Positions 33,996 to 45,938 of a stretch of DNA of 64,000 nt are shown piece by piece. This DNA is from Cylindrodendrum hubeiense (lineage: Eukaryota > Ascomycota > Sordariomycetes > Hypocreales > Nectriaceae). The position numbers and the translations under genes are program-made. How positions within the stretch are numbered: position 1 is the first letter of the stretch; every line of letters begins with the position of its first letter. The notes under the pieces were generated by a model, which saw only the letters and a list, made by a program, of their open reading frames with translations, was not told the origin of the DNA and searched no databases. The stretch spans positions 1-64,000 of the forward strand of contig JAANBB010000038.1 of the NCBI GenBank assembly GCA_014621425.1. Reading direction: 5' to 3'.

Positions 33996-34784
33996 ATGTG
34001 CTACAAAGTGATCACACACACCCTGGTCTGCGACACCCGGCCTGTGGTCTTCAACGGGGAAGAAGTTCTCGTCGACACATTCGCGGCGCCACTCAAGTGC
34101 GACTGCGAGCCAGATCCTTACATCAAAGAATATTTTCGCTGCGAGGATCACGGGTGTTGCAGAGTGACGGAGAAAATGCTTTGGTGCTCAGCCATGGAAA
34201 ATTGTGCGGAAGTCGTCGAACTACACCGTTATAACCAAGCCAGAAAAAGCCAACAAAACTTGGGGGCCTGGGATTCAATCAAAACATTGGAGGAGTCTCT
34301 TTTCCCTCACACTGGCTTGCCACACCTCTGCGAGATGTCCTCTCCCTACCGACAGTCCCTGCATGACATGATCCGCAAAGCGCGAGAGATCACGCATATC
34401 AGTCTCATGCTCCACTCAGCACGCAGTGGTGTCGCCACGATGCGTGAGGCACACGACAAGCGACATTGGGCTTGCGAAAAGACACTCAGTGAGCTGGAGT
34501 GTAGCCACCTTAACCTCGTGGCACAGGCACAGGCCTTTGCTGATATGTGCGAAGGGTTGTCTGACAGGGCAATCTGGCAGTACGAGACATGTTGGTGGCT
34601 TTTGCAATCTAATTGGGAGACGGTGAAAGACTTGGACATGAACTTGAAGAGTCTTGAAACCGAGGAGACGAAAGAGAATGTGCCGGATGGGATTGTTGCT
34701 GAGGCGGATGCTGAGGCGGATGATGAGGCGATGAACATGCTCATTCTGGAGGAGTTCATGCTGGCTATTGAGGACGCGGAATGA
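33996..34784 (+). CDS. Cys-rich fungal protein of unknown function
   Basis: An intact single-exon frame encodes 262 residues starting MCYKVITHTLVCDTRP at the first ATG; the frame is open slightly upstream only from a GTG. The N-terminal ~70 residues hold about ten cysteines plus histidines in CDCE, CEDHGCC and MLWCSAMENC patterns, suggesting a zinc-binding head. The remainder is helical, with an acidic C-terminus (ADAEADDEAMNMLILEEF). No signal peptide is obvious. The arrangement 'MC..ITH...CD' followed by Cys clusters recurs in uncharacterised Pezizomycotina proteins, but I cannot assign a function. Confidence 0.7.
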   Translation: MCYKVITHTLVCDTRPVVFNGEEVLVDTFAAPLKCDCEPDPYIKEYFRCEDHGCCRVTEKMLWCSAMENCAEVVELHRYNQARKSQQNLGAWDSIKTLEESLFPHTGLPHLCEMSSPYRQSLHDMIRKAREITHISLMLHSARSGVATMREAHDKRHWACEKTLSELECSHLNLVAQAQAFADMCEGLSDRAIWQYETCWWLLQSNWETVKDLDMNLKSLETEETKENVPDGIVAEADAEADDEAMNMLILEEFMLAIEDAE

Positions 34785-35120
34785 TTCATTTACAGGCGGC
34801 TTTTGGGTTGATTTATAGAACGAAGAGATGGGACTACACATTAGAAATTGACACAATAATTCATGATCCTGAATGTGAGTGTCGTGGTTGGTACACCATT
34901 ATATGTATTAAGTGAATGGCGCTGCGGGCATGAACCGAGAAGTCGTTAAACTTGGCCCTGCCAGTGGAGCCTGCCACGAAGTAGCATGAGGTGACCAACG
35001 CTATGACTACCAAGCAGTGCTGGAAGCCATCAATACCCAAATCCCGCCTTGCCTGCCATGTCTTCAGGCTGATGAGGCAAAAAAACAAAAAAAGAAATCA
35101 TGTGTAAACACATGTGGCGA
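34785..35120. other. Intergenic
   Basis: Nothing recognisable except an A-rich run at 35080-35096. Read on the minus strand, this is a T-rich tract about 25 bp beyond the tRNA-Asp 3' end that may end its transcription. Confidence 0.4.
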
Positions 35121-35192
35121 CTCTCCCGCCGGGAATTGAACCCGGGTCTCGAGCGTGACAAGCTCGCATACTGACCACTATACTACGGAAGA
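35121..35192 (-). tRNA. tRNA-Asp (GTC)
   Basis: Minus strand: acceptor TCTTCCG pairs with CGGGAGA, with one G-T pair, then discriminator G. D-arm GTATAGTGGTCAGTAT, anticodon stem CGAGC/GCTCG, loop TT-GTC-AC and T-arm CCGGG-TTCAATT-CCCGG are all intact. It has no intron. An A-rich run just downstream on the plus strand gives a T-run on the transcript for Pol III termination. Confidence 0.93.
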
Positions 35193-36449
35193 TGATGGTT
35201 GTGATCAACCATTGTAGTGAGTTCGTGAAAACCGGACTCGCAAAAGGACATTATTAACCCCACCCCGTGGATCACAACTAGGCTAGTACGAGTCTTTGCA
35301 ATAGTGGCAGGCATAAATCCTTTGAGAGGCGTTTTTAATTCTTAGTATATGTGATCAGAATAATATTATTAATTACAAGAGAATGCAGTCTCGCTATATT
35401 ATTATAAGGCGTTGGGCGTAGCTGCAGGTTGTTCATGGCTCAGGCCCTACATCAGTTAGTAGCACAGTTGTAGTAGCGCAGCTTACAGGAATTGCTTGGT
35501 CTTTTGCCTCGGCAGCCACATAACTTTGCGCAAGAAGGTGAATCTCGTGCGCCCAGCCGCAATCCAGCTCAACGTAAATTTGGTACTCATCCGAGGCGGC
35601 GGGTCACTTAGGATCATGTTCGGCGAGTCTGGCGACGAGGCTGGGCTAGTGAATTGGGTTGCCGCGGTGCACGTGCTGTGGTACAAAGACCTCTGATGCG
35701 CCGTGTGATCAGGGCCGGCAATGCCTGTGATTGGGAATAGAGTAGACGAGAAGTGCAGTAATGGGGGGTTCCTGAGGGCGATGGGATTTGATAAGACAGA
35801 GTCGGTGGCGGAGTTTGCAAAGGAGACGTAGGTCAGGGGACTGGGGTGTGGGACTGGTGGGCGTGAATGGAGACTCTGGCCACGAAGTCATCGAAATGAG
35901 GACTGCATTTGAGAGCATTCCTTTGTCATAATTAGATCGCCGAAGTAGTTATTCTTTGTCTCTGGACGGGCAGAATAGAGCTTGCAACTCTTTGCGCGAC
36001 ATCGCCACCGATTTCAAAATAAACAAGCCCTCCTCTAGTGCATCGCTCAAGATGGCATCTGTCCAAGGCAAGGAGACAGTTCCTGTCTCATCAGATGTGT
36101 CATATGGGTCTAAACACGCAGTTTCAGACAGTATTAGACCTGCCAGTATGTATTTTGTTATGCTAAGTCTTATCTTTGTAAGTTGGAAGGCAGTAAGCTT
36201 TGTGACCTTGAGGTCGTTGAGCGGAAAGGTTTATATTGTGTCCTGCATATTCGATACCCGAGGTTCTTGCCTATTTACATTTTCCTCGGGCATGTATTTA
36301 AAGTTACTTCTGCCTCTCGACTGCTTCCTTCATCCTTTCGTTCATTTCTCTACTTTTTCTAGTTCTTGAATACCAGATTTATCTTTAAATTTTGAGCTTT
36401 GGCTCACCGAACATGGCAACTGCCCTTTGACGCACTGCAGTAGGACGCC
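35193..36449. other. Intergenic, no firm gene
   Basis: A minus-strand frame at 35483-35686 and a plus-strand frame at 35956-36369 look weakly coding but have no motifs, and no splicing joins them to neighbours in frame. A GTATGT donor-like site at 36149 does not give a frame-compatible connection to the gene at 36450. Confidence 0.4.
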
Positions 36450-37373
36450 ATGTTATCCGCAAAGTACCACATCTATTATTGGGCTACCTCTGCTACCGCA
36501 GCGGCTGTCTATCATGCACTCGTCGCAACATTTGGATGGAATGAAGCCGTCTTTCAAAAATTTCTGGTTCCCCTGATTGCTTACGCAGTCTACCTGATAT
36601 GGACTGGTCCTCGCCTCCGTCCACGATTGTGGCATCTTGGTCACTTTGCCATCACCGGGTGCCTGATGGTATCTTTGGGCGCCATTACAGAGTTTTTCTT
36701 CGTGCCGGGAGCGGACACCCGTCAGATCAAAGGGGTAATTCACACCCTTTTGGCGTTTTCAGCCATTGGTGCCCTTGAGCCCATCAGACAGAACGTAAGT
36801 GAATTGCTATCCTTGACGCTCGCCAACTTGAATACACCTTACCAACGTGCTATAGCGGAAGGAAATTGAGCCCTGCCATCTTGTGGGCATCATGAAGGGC
36901 CCTCGCATCCAAGTGGAGAAGCCCTATATGGCCTGGAATTCTTTTCGGAACTATTGTTACGCCCATTGTGTGATAAAAGTCTTCTTAGTAGCAATCATGG
37001 CCGCAGTCGACTTGATCTTGGGCTATGTCTATGGACCCGAAGTTTCCTGCATGTCTATCTGGAACGCTCACATGGAAAGCCTAGATGTACATTTTGGCAG
37101 TGCAATCCTGGCTTTATTTATTGTAGGACCCTTGGTAGATATGTCGGAGACGGCAAGACATCCTCGAAGTTCTTTGCTAAGACATAAGAACTAATGATGG
37201 TTAACCTCTAGATCTTCTACCTTGCTCACAAGCGCATATCTCCAAGATGGATGCCAGGACCAGGGCCACTTGTCCACCCAAAGGATACCTGGCATCCGAT
37301 GAGCCACGACATGGCGGGGTCACTTTTTACATGGGTGTTTTTTCTTAGAGGTAAGAACTCCAGGAATGCTTGA
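36450..37373 (+). CDS. Multi-pass membrane protein, unrecognised
   Basis: Three exons (36450-36794, 36856-37134, 37212-37373) give 261 residues if the frame ends at the TGA 37371-37373. The start is the first ATG after an in-frame TAG at 36441. About six hydrophobic segments are visible, including FLVPLIAYAVYLIWTG, FAITGCLMVSLGAITEFFF, IKVFLVAIMAAVDLILGYVY and FGSAILALFIVGPL. The last exon contributes IFYLAHKRISPRWMPGPGP and a final hydrophobic VFFLRG. Introns 1 and 2 join codons cleanly; the intron 2 donor (GTAGAT) is weaker. A GTAAGA at 37351 could instead be a further donor, changing the C-terminus. The size and layout resemble small polytopic membrane enzymes or transporters, but no family is recognised. 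Confidence 0.65.
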
Positions 37374-37792
37374 GCTGGGAGGGAATTATTGTTATAAGCA
37401 AGGTGTGGTCTGTTCAGGCACCAATACCAGCTGTAGTTGCATACAATTAGTATTACGTCAATCATCAATGTCTCCCCAGCCTTCGTTTGAATGCCTTGAG
37501 TTGTGAGTAATTCCAAGAACCGCGTGACAAAGTCGAAAGACTAGTTACCTAAACAAACGATGGGCAGAAGCCATATATTTACATCCCCAACGTGGGTAGA
37601 GTTACAAGCCAGTGAGTGACCAAAATGATTAGTTTAGCAACACGAATTTGACGGTATCTACTGAGTTTGTATTATTTCTTCTGGCGTAGGCCATATCTGC
37701 ATCTAACTCCAACGTCTCCTTAAGTCTTACAGCCGGCTCCGTGGTATGTACAAAATGGCCGAGCAATTAAACACATAATTATTTGCATTCCA
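37374..37792. other. Convergent 3' ends, no gene seen
   Basis: AT-rich spacer between two convergent membrane-protein genes. If the upstream gene is spliced at 37351, its last exon would fall here. Confidence 0.4.
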
Positions 37793-39364
37793 TCATGTCG
37801 GCCTCTGCTTATCCGCTGCCTCGTAATAGTTGTCGTGTCTTACGGACCCGGCCGTCGAGGAAGTGGTGTGGGATTCGACATCTCGCATGACTTCGTGGGT
37901 GACCATGATTGCACCGTTTCCATCCGTCTTGTGTGGGAAGATCTCCTCTGTACTGTCGTTCTTGGTATGCGCACCTCCGACGGCCTTGCTGGTTAGGCCA
38001 TAGTTGCTCGTGTACGGACCGCCGTTCTTGGACTTGTTACTCTGCAAGTAGTCCTTGTGACTTTGGTTGAAGCTCTTGAGAGGAATAGACCCATTCTTTT
38101 TCGATCCAGACTGGTAGTAGTTCTGGGAAGTCTTGTTGCTGGACAGACCCAGGGCGTGGTTGAGCCAAGGAACCTTTTGAACAACTTGTCGGAGGCAGGG
38201 AATCGTGGAGCAGATCACCAGCGCGGCGAGTTCGACTTCTGACCAGATCATCGGTTCGACATATTCGTCTGAGTAGAAAAAGGGTCAGTCCAGGTAAAAT
38301 AGGGGGAGTCATTGAGGCCTACAAGTGTCATCTGTTCCGATGCGAGTGACAAACACAATACGAATAATCGAAGTAATGCAAACCCTAGGATGAATGAGCT
38401 TCAAATACCATCATTTAATTCCTCCAAGACTTACAGGAGACCGAGGGAGAGCATGCAAATCAAGCCGATTCGCTTTGTCAGGGGTAGTTGCAGCTTCCAC
38501 ATGGCGGGGATGGGTTGAATGAAAAGGAACAAATCGGTCGACATGTTGAAAACGAACTATACACTGTCAGTATAGATCTTGCCTCCTAAGGAAGACCAAG
38601 GGAATTCTTACGGTGCTCCACCACAACACATGAATGTCAAGGCACTTGGCTGTCGCCATCTTGCCCAGATCCCATGACGCAGAGATCGGGTTGCATTTGA
38701 AGATGACCACGCAGCATTCTTCGATGGCTTGAGCGAACAGGAACGCAACCAAGCATTTGTTTGCAATTCGAAGCGTCCTATTGGGCTGGATGCGTAGGTA
38801 GAGCACGGCGAAGGAGGACTTTGCACACGAGACACCACAGCTAAAGGTCGACGAGCAGACAGTCGTCAACTAGGCATCGGAAAATTAGCGCTTGGTTAAG
38901 GGAAATGAGATATTGGACCTGGATCGAACCTTTAGAAAGCGCTCGTAATGATCGTCGCTGACTACCTTCCTATGGAGTCCAAAGCCGATTCTGCTGGCTG
39001 TTTGTTGTTAGAACTCCGGGTATGATGCCTCAGTGTCGTAGCATATGCTTACCTAGAATGGTCGCTATGCATAACGCGATCAAGAAGGCCTGTCATATTG
39101 TTAGAATCGTGTCGGGTTCGTCCCAATAAGGGGCAGATCGCCCAATCCAAGGTCGTAACGTACCCAAGCACCCGTGATCAAATCTGTTGATATCGTCAGC
39201 TCTGTCTCCCATCTCGTCTAGAATATTGTCGGGGTCGTACAATCGTCCACTCCCGTCGTCTTCAAACTCATTCTGATCCATAGACGCATGCCGATCGCAA
39301 GCGTCGTGATACACATGATCACAACCGAGGACGCCAGAAGCGCCCCCGACAAGTCGTCGGCCAT
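37793..39364 (-). CDS. Fungal rhodopsin-domain (SAT4/PTH11-like) membrane protein
   Basis: Eight exons (39364-39241, 39183-39164, 39089-39053, 38997-38930, 38869-38612, 38556-38435, 38384-38323, 38268-37793) add up to exactly 389 codons, a 388-residue protein. Splicing rebuilds the family landmarks GVDDYLITGAWAFLIALCIA, SRIGFGLHRK, LTTVCSSTFSCGVSCAKSSF with AVLYLR, CNPISASWDLG, KCLDIHVLWW, NMSTDLFLFIQPIPAMWKLQ and EPMIWSEVELAALVICST. This is the seven-helix fungal rhodopsin-like domain, found in plasma-membrane proteins sometimes called PTH11-like receptors. The ~110-residue C-terminal tail is hydrophilic and Ser/Lys/Asn-rich, as usual. Exons 2 and 3 are tiny (20 and 37 nt). The ligand and signalling role are unknown. 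I take the ATG at 39364 (MADDLSGALL), with good context. Confidence 0.9.
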
Positions 39365-42300
39365 TTCGCGTTGTTCGGGTCGCTTCCCAGCTGAGTTGGA
39401 GATTCGATATCTTCCCTTGCTCTTTCTCTCGGTCTGTCGTTCCTTCAAAATGATGTTAGATGAGAAGCTCGGATCGGCACCGAGCGCGTCTTAAGAGAAA
39501 AGAAACACTCTCTTTCCCATATCCAAGTCAGGCTAGGGTTGACTCGGCATGAACCACACCGTCGACAGGGTTATGATGCAATTGGGAGGAGAGATACAGA
39601 AGAACTACGTTGCCTCGCTTCATGGCGCCATTGGGGACTAGGGCAACCATACTACAGAACTAGGGAGCTGAGAAACTGGGGAAACGGGGCGCTGCGTTGC
39701 CCGTGAGCCCCCTCGATGGTCCCGGCAGCAGCGCCTCAGCCTGCACCCTGAATATCCATTCTTTACACAATGTTAACAAGCGACGGCGGGGACGAATTTG
39801 ACGCCAGGCGTGTCGGTTCAGCGTGATCCCGGGACGGGTCTATCTTTCCGGCACGATCATACGCTGGGATGGAACCGGGGAGCCGTCTCGCACGAGCCGG
39901 AGAGGATCCAAAAGACCCTCGCCTGGCGGTGGAGACTAAAAGCCTGGGGAACTGGGTCCGGCCTTGCACGAGAAACGCCAGTCCGCTCCACAGTTGACTC
40001 CTTCACCATGTAGTGACAGGTGGAAAGGTGCCACACATGGCGGAAGCGAGGTACTAGTGCCAACCACCAGGGCGAACTAAGTCTTGCAGCATTACGAAAA
40101 TGAAACCCGGGCGATGTGCCTGTGATGAGAGTTTACTAGGCTTCCAAATATCCGACTCAGGTTCTTTTCGGCTTCGAATAAGCTGGTGTGCATGGATAGG
40201 GATGGAGGGTTATGGATGAGGCTCAGGGTTTCCAGGCGAGGTCTGTTGGTTTGCACTTGACAAGCATCGGACGCTTGACAGAGGTCCAGGATGGGCGATG
40301 ATCCCTTCCTTTTGCAATACGAAATCCTGGACATTATTCGGCCAACCCGAGCACAGGCTGATCTGCAGTGCGCGCGTCCAGCAGTCGAGTCATAATCCAT
40401 GCATACGGCTCCCAATCCGATGTGCTTCACGATCGGGCAGAACGCCACCTTTTGGACCACATAAAGGTGTAAGCCGCCGGTGGCTTGATCCAAGATACAT
40501 GCCATGGAAGTGCGCATCAGTTTGTGTGGGAAGATTACCGACTTTCGCGCCTGAGTGTGCCTCGATGTCGAGATGAGTGATCTTGGCGCAGACCTCGGCT
40601 GACGTAGGCGAAGTCAACCCGGCAAGCAGGCTGCATCAAACTGCTGCCTCCTTGGCCGATGGATCTGAAGTGATTCATTAACGCGTGCCAAGAGCGAGCT
40701 GAATCAGGGCGGTCCCAAGCAGAATCCTGGATGACGAACCGGCGTCTAGCCGCAGCCTTAGTTCGTTCCGATGGACAGGCGAATCCAGCTGCTTCGGGTC
40801 AAGACACTTGTAGCCCTGCACGACGGCGTAGAACCTGACACTTACAAAGCACGCAGACAGACTCCCGTCTCGCCAAGAGTGCTTCACGCGGTCTCTTTCT
40901 TGGGGATGGTCGGTCGAGCCATCAGCATTCAGCTCCCCATGTTAGCCAAGCCAGACTTCGGGGTTCCACTTAGCTCGAGTAAGGCCGTTGGCATTCCATG
41001 CGTCCGGCACGCCAGTGGCCAGCCTGTATAGACAATCCCTGCCTCCGAAATACGTAAACCCATGTCACGTCGACTAGACGAAGTGGCAGAGTTTGACCGG
41101 GTGCAGCCAACACGTACTGCAGCCAATTGTTGGTCCATGCCCCTGAAACGGCTCTCCCGTCCTGTCCCTCCAGCGCGTGGCAATACGACGTGCCAGGGAT
41201 CGATCGGTGCATGACTGGTGGCTGGTCTTATTTGGCCATTTCCTTAGTCGTGAACTGCCAGGGCTCTGGTGTTGAAGATACGGCCAGCGCCCGACGAGGC
41301 GAAGAGGCGACGATGGGTCGACGAGCGGAGCGGGCGCCGAGAGGTGCTATTCCAGGCTATTCCGCTATTGTTCCAGGCTCAGATCCCCCATGGCAGACGG
41401 CTCTGGCTCCGCCCGGGGATCGACGGCTGCTGGTAGTTCAGGAGGATCCCAGCTCATCGACCCGCTCTCTCCGCGCGAGATCAATGATCACCAGTCTATC
41501 CGTAATGAGGGGCAGATTACAAGCTAGGCGCTCCACTCCTGACAGACGGCTTGACGTGCGCGCTTTCCATCGTCCTCAGCTGCTCTGGACGGAATTTGAT
41601 CTACAGAAGACGAATCGTACATTAACGCATCGGAATCAATTTACGTCGCCCAACAAGCCGAACCAGTCCCGCGGTGTCCAATCTGCCAACAATCGACGCC
41701 CAGCCGAACGCCACTGATTTCCATCTGCATGGACCATGACCCTGGTACCTGGCTCCAGGACTCAAGGGCTGCCGGGATCTTGGAGGGTCTTTGTACCTGG
41801 CCTCGGAAGTGTACGAGAGTCTAGAACGCACGCCTGCGTCGCAGTCGCATCGCATCAGGAGTCAAATGCCTCCCTGGCAGGAATAAAAGAATGGGCACCA
41901 GTAGCAGCAGCATATGGCCTGAGAGTCGCTTGATGCCGTCGTCACCCCTGTACCGAGCCGACGGGACGCACTTGGCAGATTCCACTGTGGTGTGAAGGGA
42001 CACACCGTTACTCAATGCCGAAACCGCATGATAATGCCGACGGCGAAGCGAGTCTTGGGTGGCCCGATTAGGGTGAGACCAAGCCGACAGATGCGTCCCT
42101 CCCCTGGTCCTCTTAGGAGAGGGATACATGTACATGGGCTGCCAGACAACCATCATGGATCGACGACGAAATGTGGCGGGCGCACCTTGCTTTGCGCTGA
42201 ACAACCACCATCGACCGTTGGTTCATGCAATGAATTTCGCGTGGCAGAAGGCTCCGAGAGGCACCGAAGAACCGGACGATCCCCTGGGCCTTGCTTCAAA

Positions 42301-43623
42301 TTGCAGCGGTGGCTGCTTGCCCGGGAAATACAAGACAGCGGACCAACAGTCTCGCTTCGCCGGGATATTGAAGCGTTCCATCCACAGCTGCCGAGTTCCA
42401 GACTTCTAGGTCCGTTTAAATTGCTTTATTTTTACAGCCTCTTAATTCTCCAATTTCCATTCTCCTTCAAGAACTAGGGCGGTTATCGTCGCCATACACG
42501 ACAGTGGACTCCCCAAGAATTATATCACCAAGCATGCAGGGTCGCTTCCTCCTCCATAGCGATGCGGTATCCATATGGCATATGCTATGGTCAGGATCTA
42601 GATGCCTTCAGCACCTGCATTCACTTAAAGATTATGTTAGTGCTCGAAGGAAGGAGTCGATAAAATCCCTCTTTTGGTTGGACCAACAAATGCACATAAA
42701 TGCCGAATCTGCAAACAGAAACCCGCTTCTTACGTTTGGTATACCCGAAACCTCTGCTTGAATGCCAGGATTGTCGCACCATGTCCCTGGTCTTCCTCCT
42801 AGGCCCCGATGGCCGACATGTATTAGCACTCCACTTTTTCTCCATATGGGCAGATTCATGAAAAAAATCAGATTTCTCAAAGGCAGGGGGGCTGCAATGT
42901 GTCGAGAGATTCTCTCTGGGTTGGAGAGACAAGTGTTCCTAGTGTTCTCCTGCTGTCGCTCATGACGCGTGCCGCCACTCCAACCTAGCGCCACATGCTT
43001 TTGAATGCCATATCTAAACTCCATGGGTTTCCCAGTGGTTTTCGGCCATTCGCTGTTTGATAGGAAAGCAGCTGCGGAGAGCATCTGATGGGTGTCCTGT
43101 CAAATACGTATGATCTCTGCAGCTGGTCAACTCCATTTAATTCCGGCTAAAAGACATGACTAGCCCAGGAGATGGTCTTTCGAAACCCGAGAACATGTCC
43201 GACTCATACATATTTGCAGTGGTGTTTGTCTTTGTAAACCATACCCAGAAAGGCTTATTGCATGCGCCGCGGCCATGCGTGGACTGGCGATCATATCGTC
43301 CCCCCTGCGGCCTAAGGTGATCCTGCGTGGTTCTGTCTGGGGGAACTGCAACAGTGCCAGATTCATGATCTTCGGCTCTCCACTGCGAAAACAGTAGATG
43401 GCAGGGCTACCCAATCTGTGGTCTTATCGCTCTCCACCTATCCGCTTACGATGTGGTATTCTAGGGTCGTTCCAAGCACGACACAGTTATCCGGGCACTG
43501 TGCACCGGAAAACCTCCGCGGATCCATTCTTAACACTGGCCTGTCCGCGGCCGGCGACGGCGACGGCGACGTCCTTGCTTATCACAACTAAAACAGTACG
43601 AATCCGCAAAAGGAAGTATCGAT
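39365..43623. other. 4.2-kb region with no supportable gene
   Basis: Many overlapping frames of 60-196 codons occur on both strands (the longest at 41127-41717), with no motif, no sensible splice chains and no repeats recognised. Part of it must hold the promoters of the rhodopsin-domain gene and the Zn2Cys6 regulator. A decayed gene or a non-coding transcript cannot be excluded. Confidence 0.45.
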
Positions 43624-45727
43624 ATGCAGCAGCAAACCCCCAATGAGCGTCCGTACCGGTCCCATCTGCGCCCGGCGTGTCTGGCGTGTCGCCGGCGAAA
43701 GTCGCGGTGCCAGTCCGAGACGTCGTCCGAAACCTGTTTGATGTGCAGGGCGCATTGCACTGATTGTGTGTTTCCCTCCGGACCCAAATCTGGGTCTAAT
43801 CGGGCCCCCGAATCTACGAGACGCCGACGCCAGGCCCGGTCAACCGGCAGCAGTAGTGATACCCCGGTTCGCCGTCTTCCGGATCGCCGTCTCCCGGAGC
43901 CCGTGCCCGAAGCCGGATCCGACAACTCAGTTCTTGGACACACACCTCCGGATCTCCTCCCAATTTTGGGGTCTGCCCCCAATATGCCAAATGAACCATC
44001 CCGACGCATTGATTGGACAACTCAAAACCAGGACACCCAAGAGGAAGACGAATCGCCGCTGGCGCTGGGCTCCGCCGATGACCAGCAGCATAATCTACAC
44101 ATTGTCGGGCCAGCAGTTACATCTGACAATCAAGTGTTGTCGGATTACTTGTCTGCAATGCCCGGGGCCACCCGGGGGTCTAGATTGATAATTCCAGTGC
44201 CAGGGAACCGATCTCAGCCTGTTTTATTCACCATGGTCCAGAAACGCCCACTAGGAATGGCCGTGAACCGGAGTGCTTCTGCAGAGAAGCTGGAGATGAT
44301 TGAAAGACTGCTGGAGCCACTCGAAGCCGACGTAATTGACGTGTAAGTACTGGCCCAACTTAAGTTAAAACAGTCAACTAACTTTTTACAGTTATTTTAA
44401 CAAGGTCAACTCGTCCTTTCCTCTGCTGGACGAAACCTCGTTCCGCCGACAGTTCCTTGAGAACAAAGATCGCATATCGCCTGCGTTGCTAGCTTGTTTA
44501 TATGCACATTCTATGACCTTCTGGGAGAGCTCACCAGTATTATGTCGCCATCGATGTCCAGACAAGCGATTTATCTGGAACTTGGCAAACGAGGCCACAT
44601 ACTCAGAGCTCCACGTGTCACCAGGGATGTCTATAATTGAGGCGATTCTGTTAAATGTTGGCGGCCGTCCCACGACATCCCTTATTGGTAACGGAGTCCT
44701 CTTGGGTTCTGCTGTTGCCATGGCCCACTCGCTTGGTCTGCACCACAACCCAATTCCATGGGAAATACCAGACTCTGAAAAATTCCTACGAATGAAGATA
44801 TGGTGGGCTCTCTGGGTTCACGACAAGTGGTATGTATGATGAGTTCTATCATTTCTGTACGGTTCTAACGCAACATGTCACAGGACGAGCCTCGCTCATG
44901 GAACACCACCTCACATCTCAAGAACCCAGTTTAATGTACCAAAGCCAACTCTCGGCCATCTTTGCCAACCAGACTCGACTGCAGACAAAAAGCAGAAGGC
45001 ATCTGTTTTCGTTGCTCTCGTAGGACTCACAGAAGTCCTTGATTTGACTCTACGGCGTATCTATCACTTCGAACCAGGCGAGCCTAGGAACACGACACAT
45101 CTTGAACTCGCTTTGAACAACTGGGTTGACTCATTGGATGATGAGATCCGTCGCATCATTATTCGGGGTACCAACCTCGAGGTTCCCGGGGCGGCAAACC
45201 TGCGACTCACTTACTTGACCGTACGCCTTCTCCTCGAGCGCATTAAACTCGAAGCAGACAAGCAGCTCTATGACGCTGAAGACAACCGGCTACTGAACCG
45301 CTACCTTCAGGCGCGAAGGACCTCGGAAGAGATGCTTATCCTTACCCAGGAGCTGCAACCAGCGCAGCTTACTGACTTTTGGCTCCCGAGCTGCGCCTTT
45401 GCATTCCCCGCCACTGTGAGCTTTTTGCTGCGGTGTGCTCTGGAAACCGAGAATTCCCCGGCCGGCCTGGCACAAAGCAGCTCTCTCCGAATCGCCTCTA
45501 ATCTGATATCTGCCTTGCGTTCGCACAAGGAGAAGAATTCCTGGGACCTTGGCGATATCTGCTTGGCCCAACACGCCGAGATTGTTGAGAAAGTCTTGGC
45601 AATGGTACCTACTGATGATCTAGGCCTAGACGGATCTCTAGACTTGCAAGACTTTATCATGCCAGACGTATCAGTTATCGACCAATTCTTCCCCAGCCTA
45701 TGGGATCCTTTGCAAAGTGCGTGGTAA
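43624..45727 (+). CDS. Zn2Cys6 transcription factor
   Basis: Three exons (43624-44342, 44392-44829, 44884-45727) give 666 residues with introns of 49 and 54 bp. The binuclear zinc cluster is near the N-terminus: C19-x2-C22-x6-C29-x8-C38-x2-C41-x6-C48 (CLACRRRKSRC...CLMCRAHCTDC). A basic, Ser/Pro-rich linker follows. From about residue 235 there is a fungal-specific regulatory domain (YFNKVNSSFPLLDETSFRRQ; NVGGRPTTSLIGNGVLLGSA; MAHSLGLHHNP; KIWWALWVHDKW). The protein should be a nuclear regulator binding CGG-type sites. It lies 212 bp upstream of a decarboxylase gene on the same strand, so that gene is the obvious candidate target. The regulatory-domain pattern resembles regulators of nutrient catabolism or secondary metabolism, without more precision. 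Confidence 0.92.
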
Positions 45728-45938
45728 TCTATGGGGCGAGATAGGGCTTCTTAGTTCCCGGGCAAGTTTCCCGCGCAGTTTGCCGGTTTCCCGCGGGAAA
45801 CCGCTCCGGCCGGAGGATAAAATGGCATGTGAAGACCTCATATTGCTCGTTCCTCATCAACTTCCAAACTCCTACTTATTATTTATTCGTTATTCTTCAA
45901 TTTGTATCATCAATACCCGCGGGCACATACCAGCCAGC

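Noticed and set aside
36052..36148. Possible 5' exon (MASVQGKETVPVSSDV) of the membrane-protein gene at 36450
   Set aside because: The GTATGT donor and available acceptors do not join in the frame of the downstream protein, and an in-frame TAG lies just before its ATG.
41450..41540. tRNA-like stretch
   Set aside because: The reverse complement has an A-box-like start but no T-loop (TTCRANY) and no acceptor pairing.
41127..41717. 196-codon plus-strand frame in the 39.4-43.6 kb gap
   Set aside because: Arg/Ser-rich, no hydrophobic core or motif; looks like GC-driven open reading.
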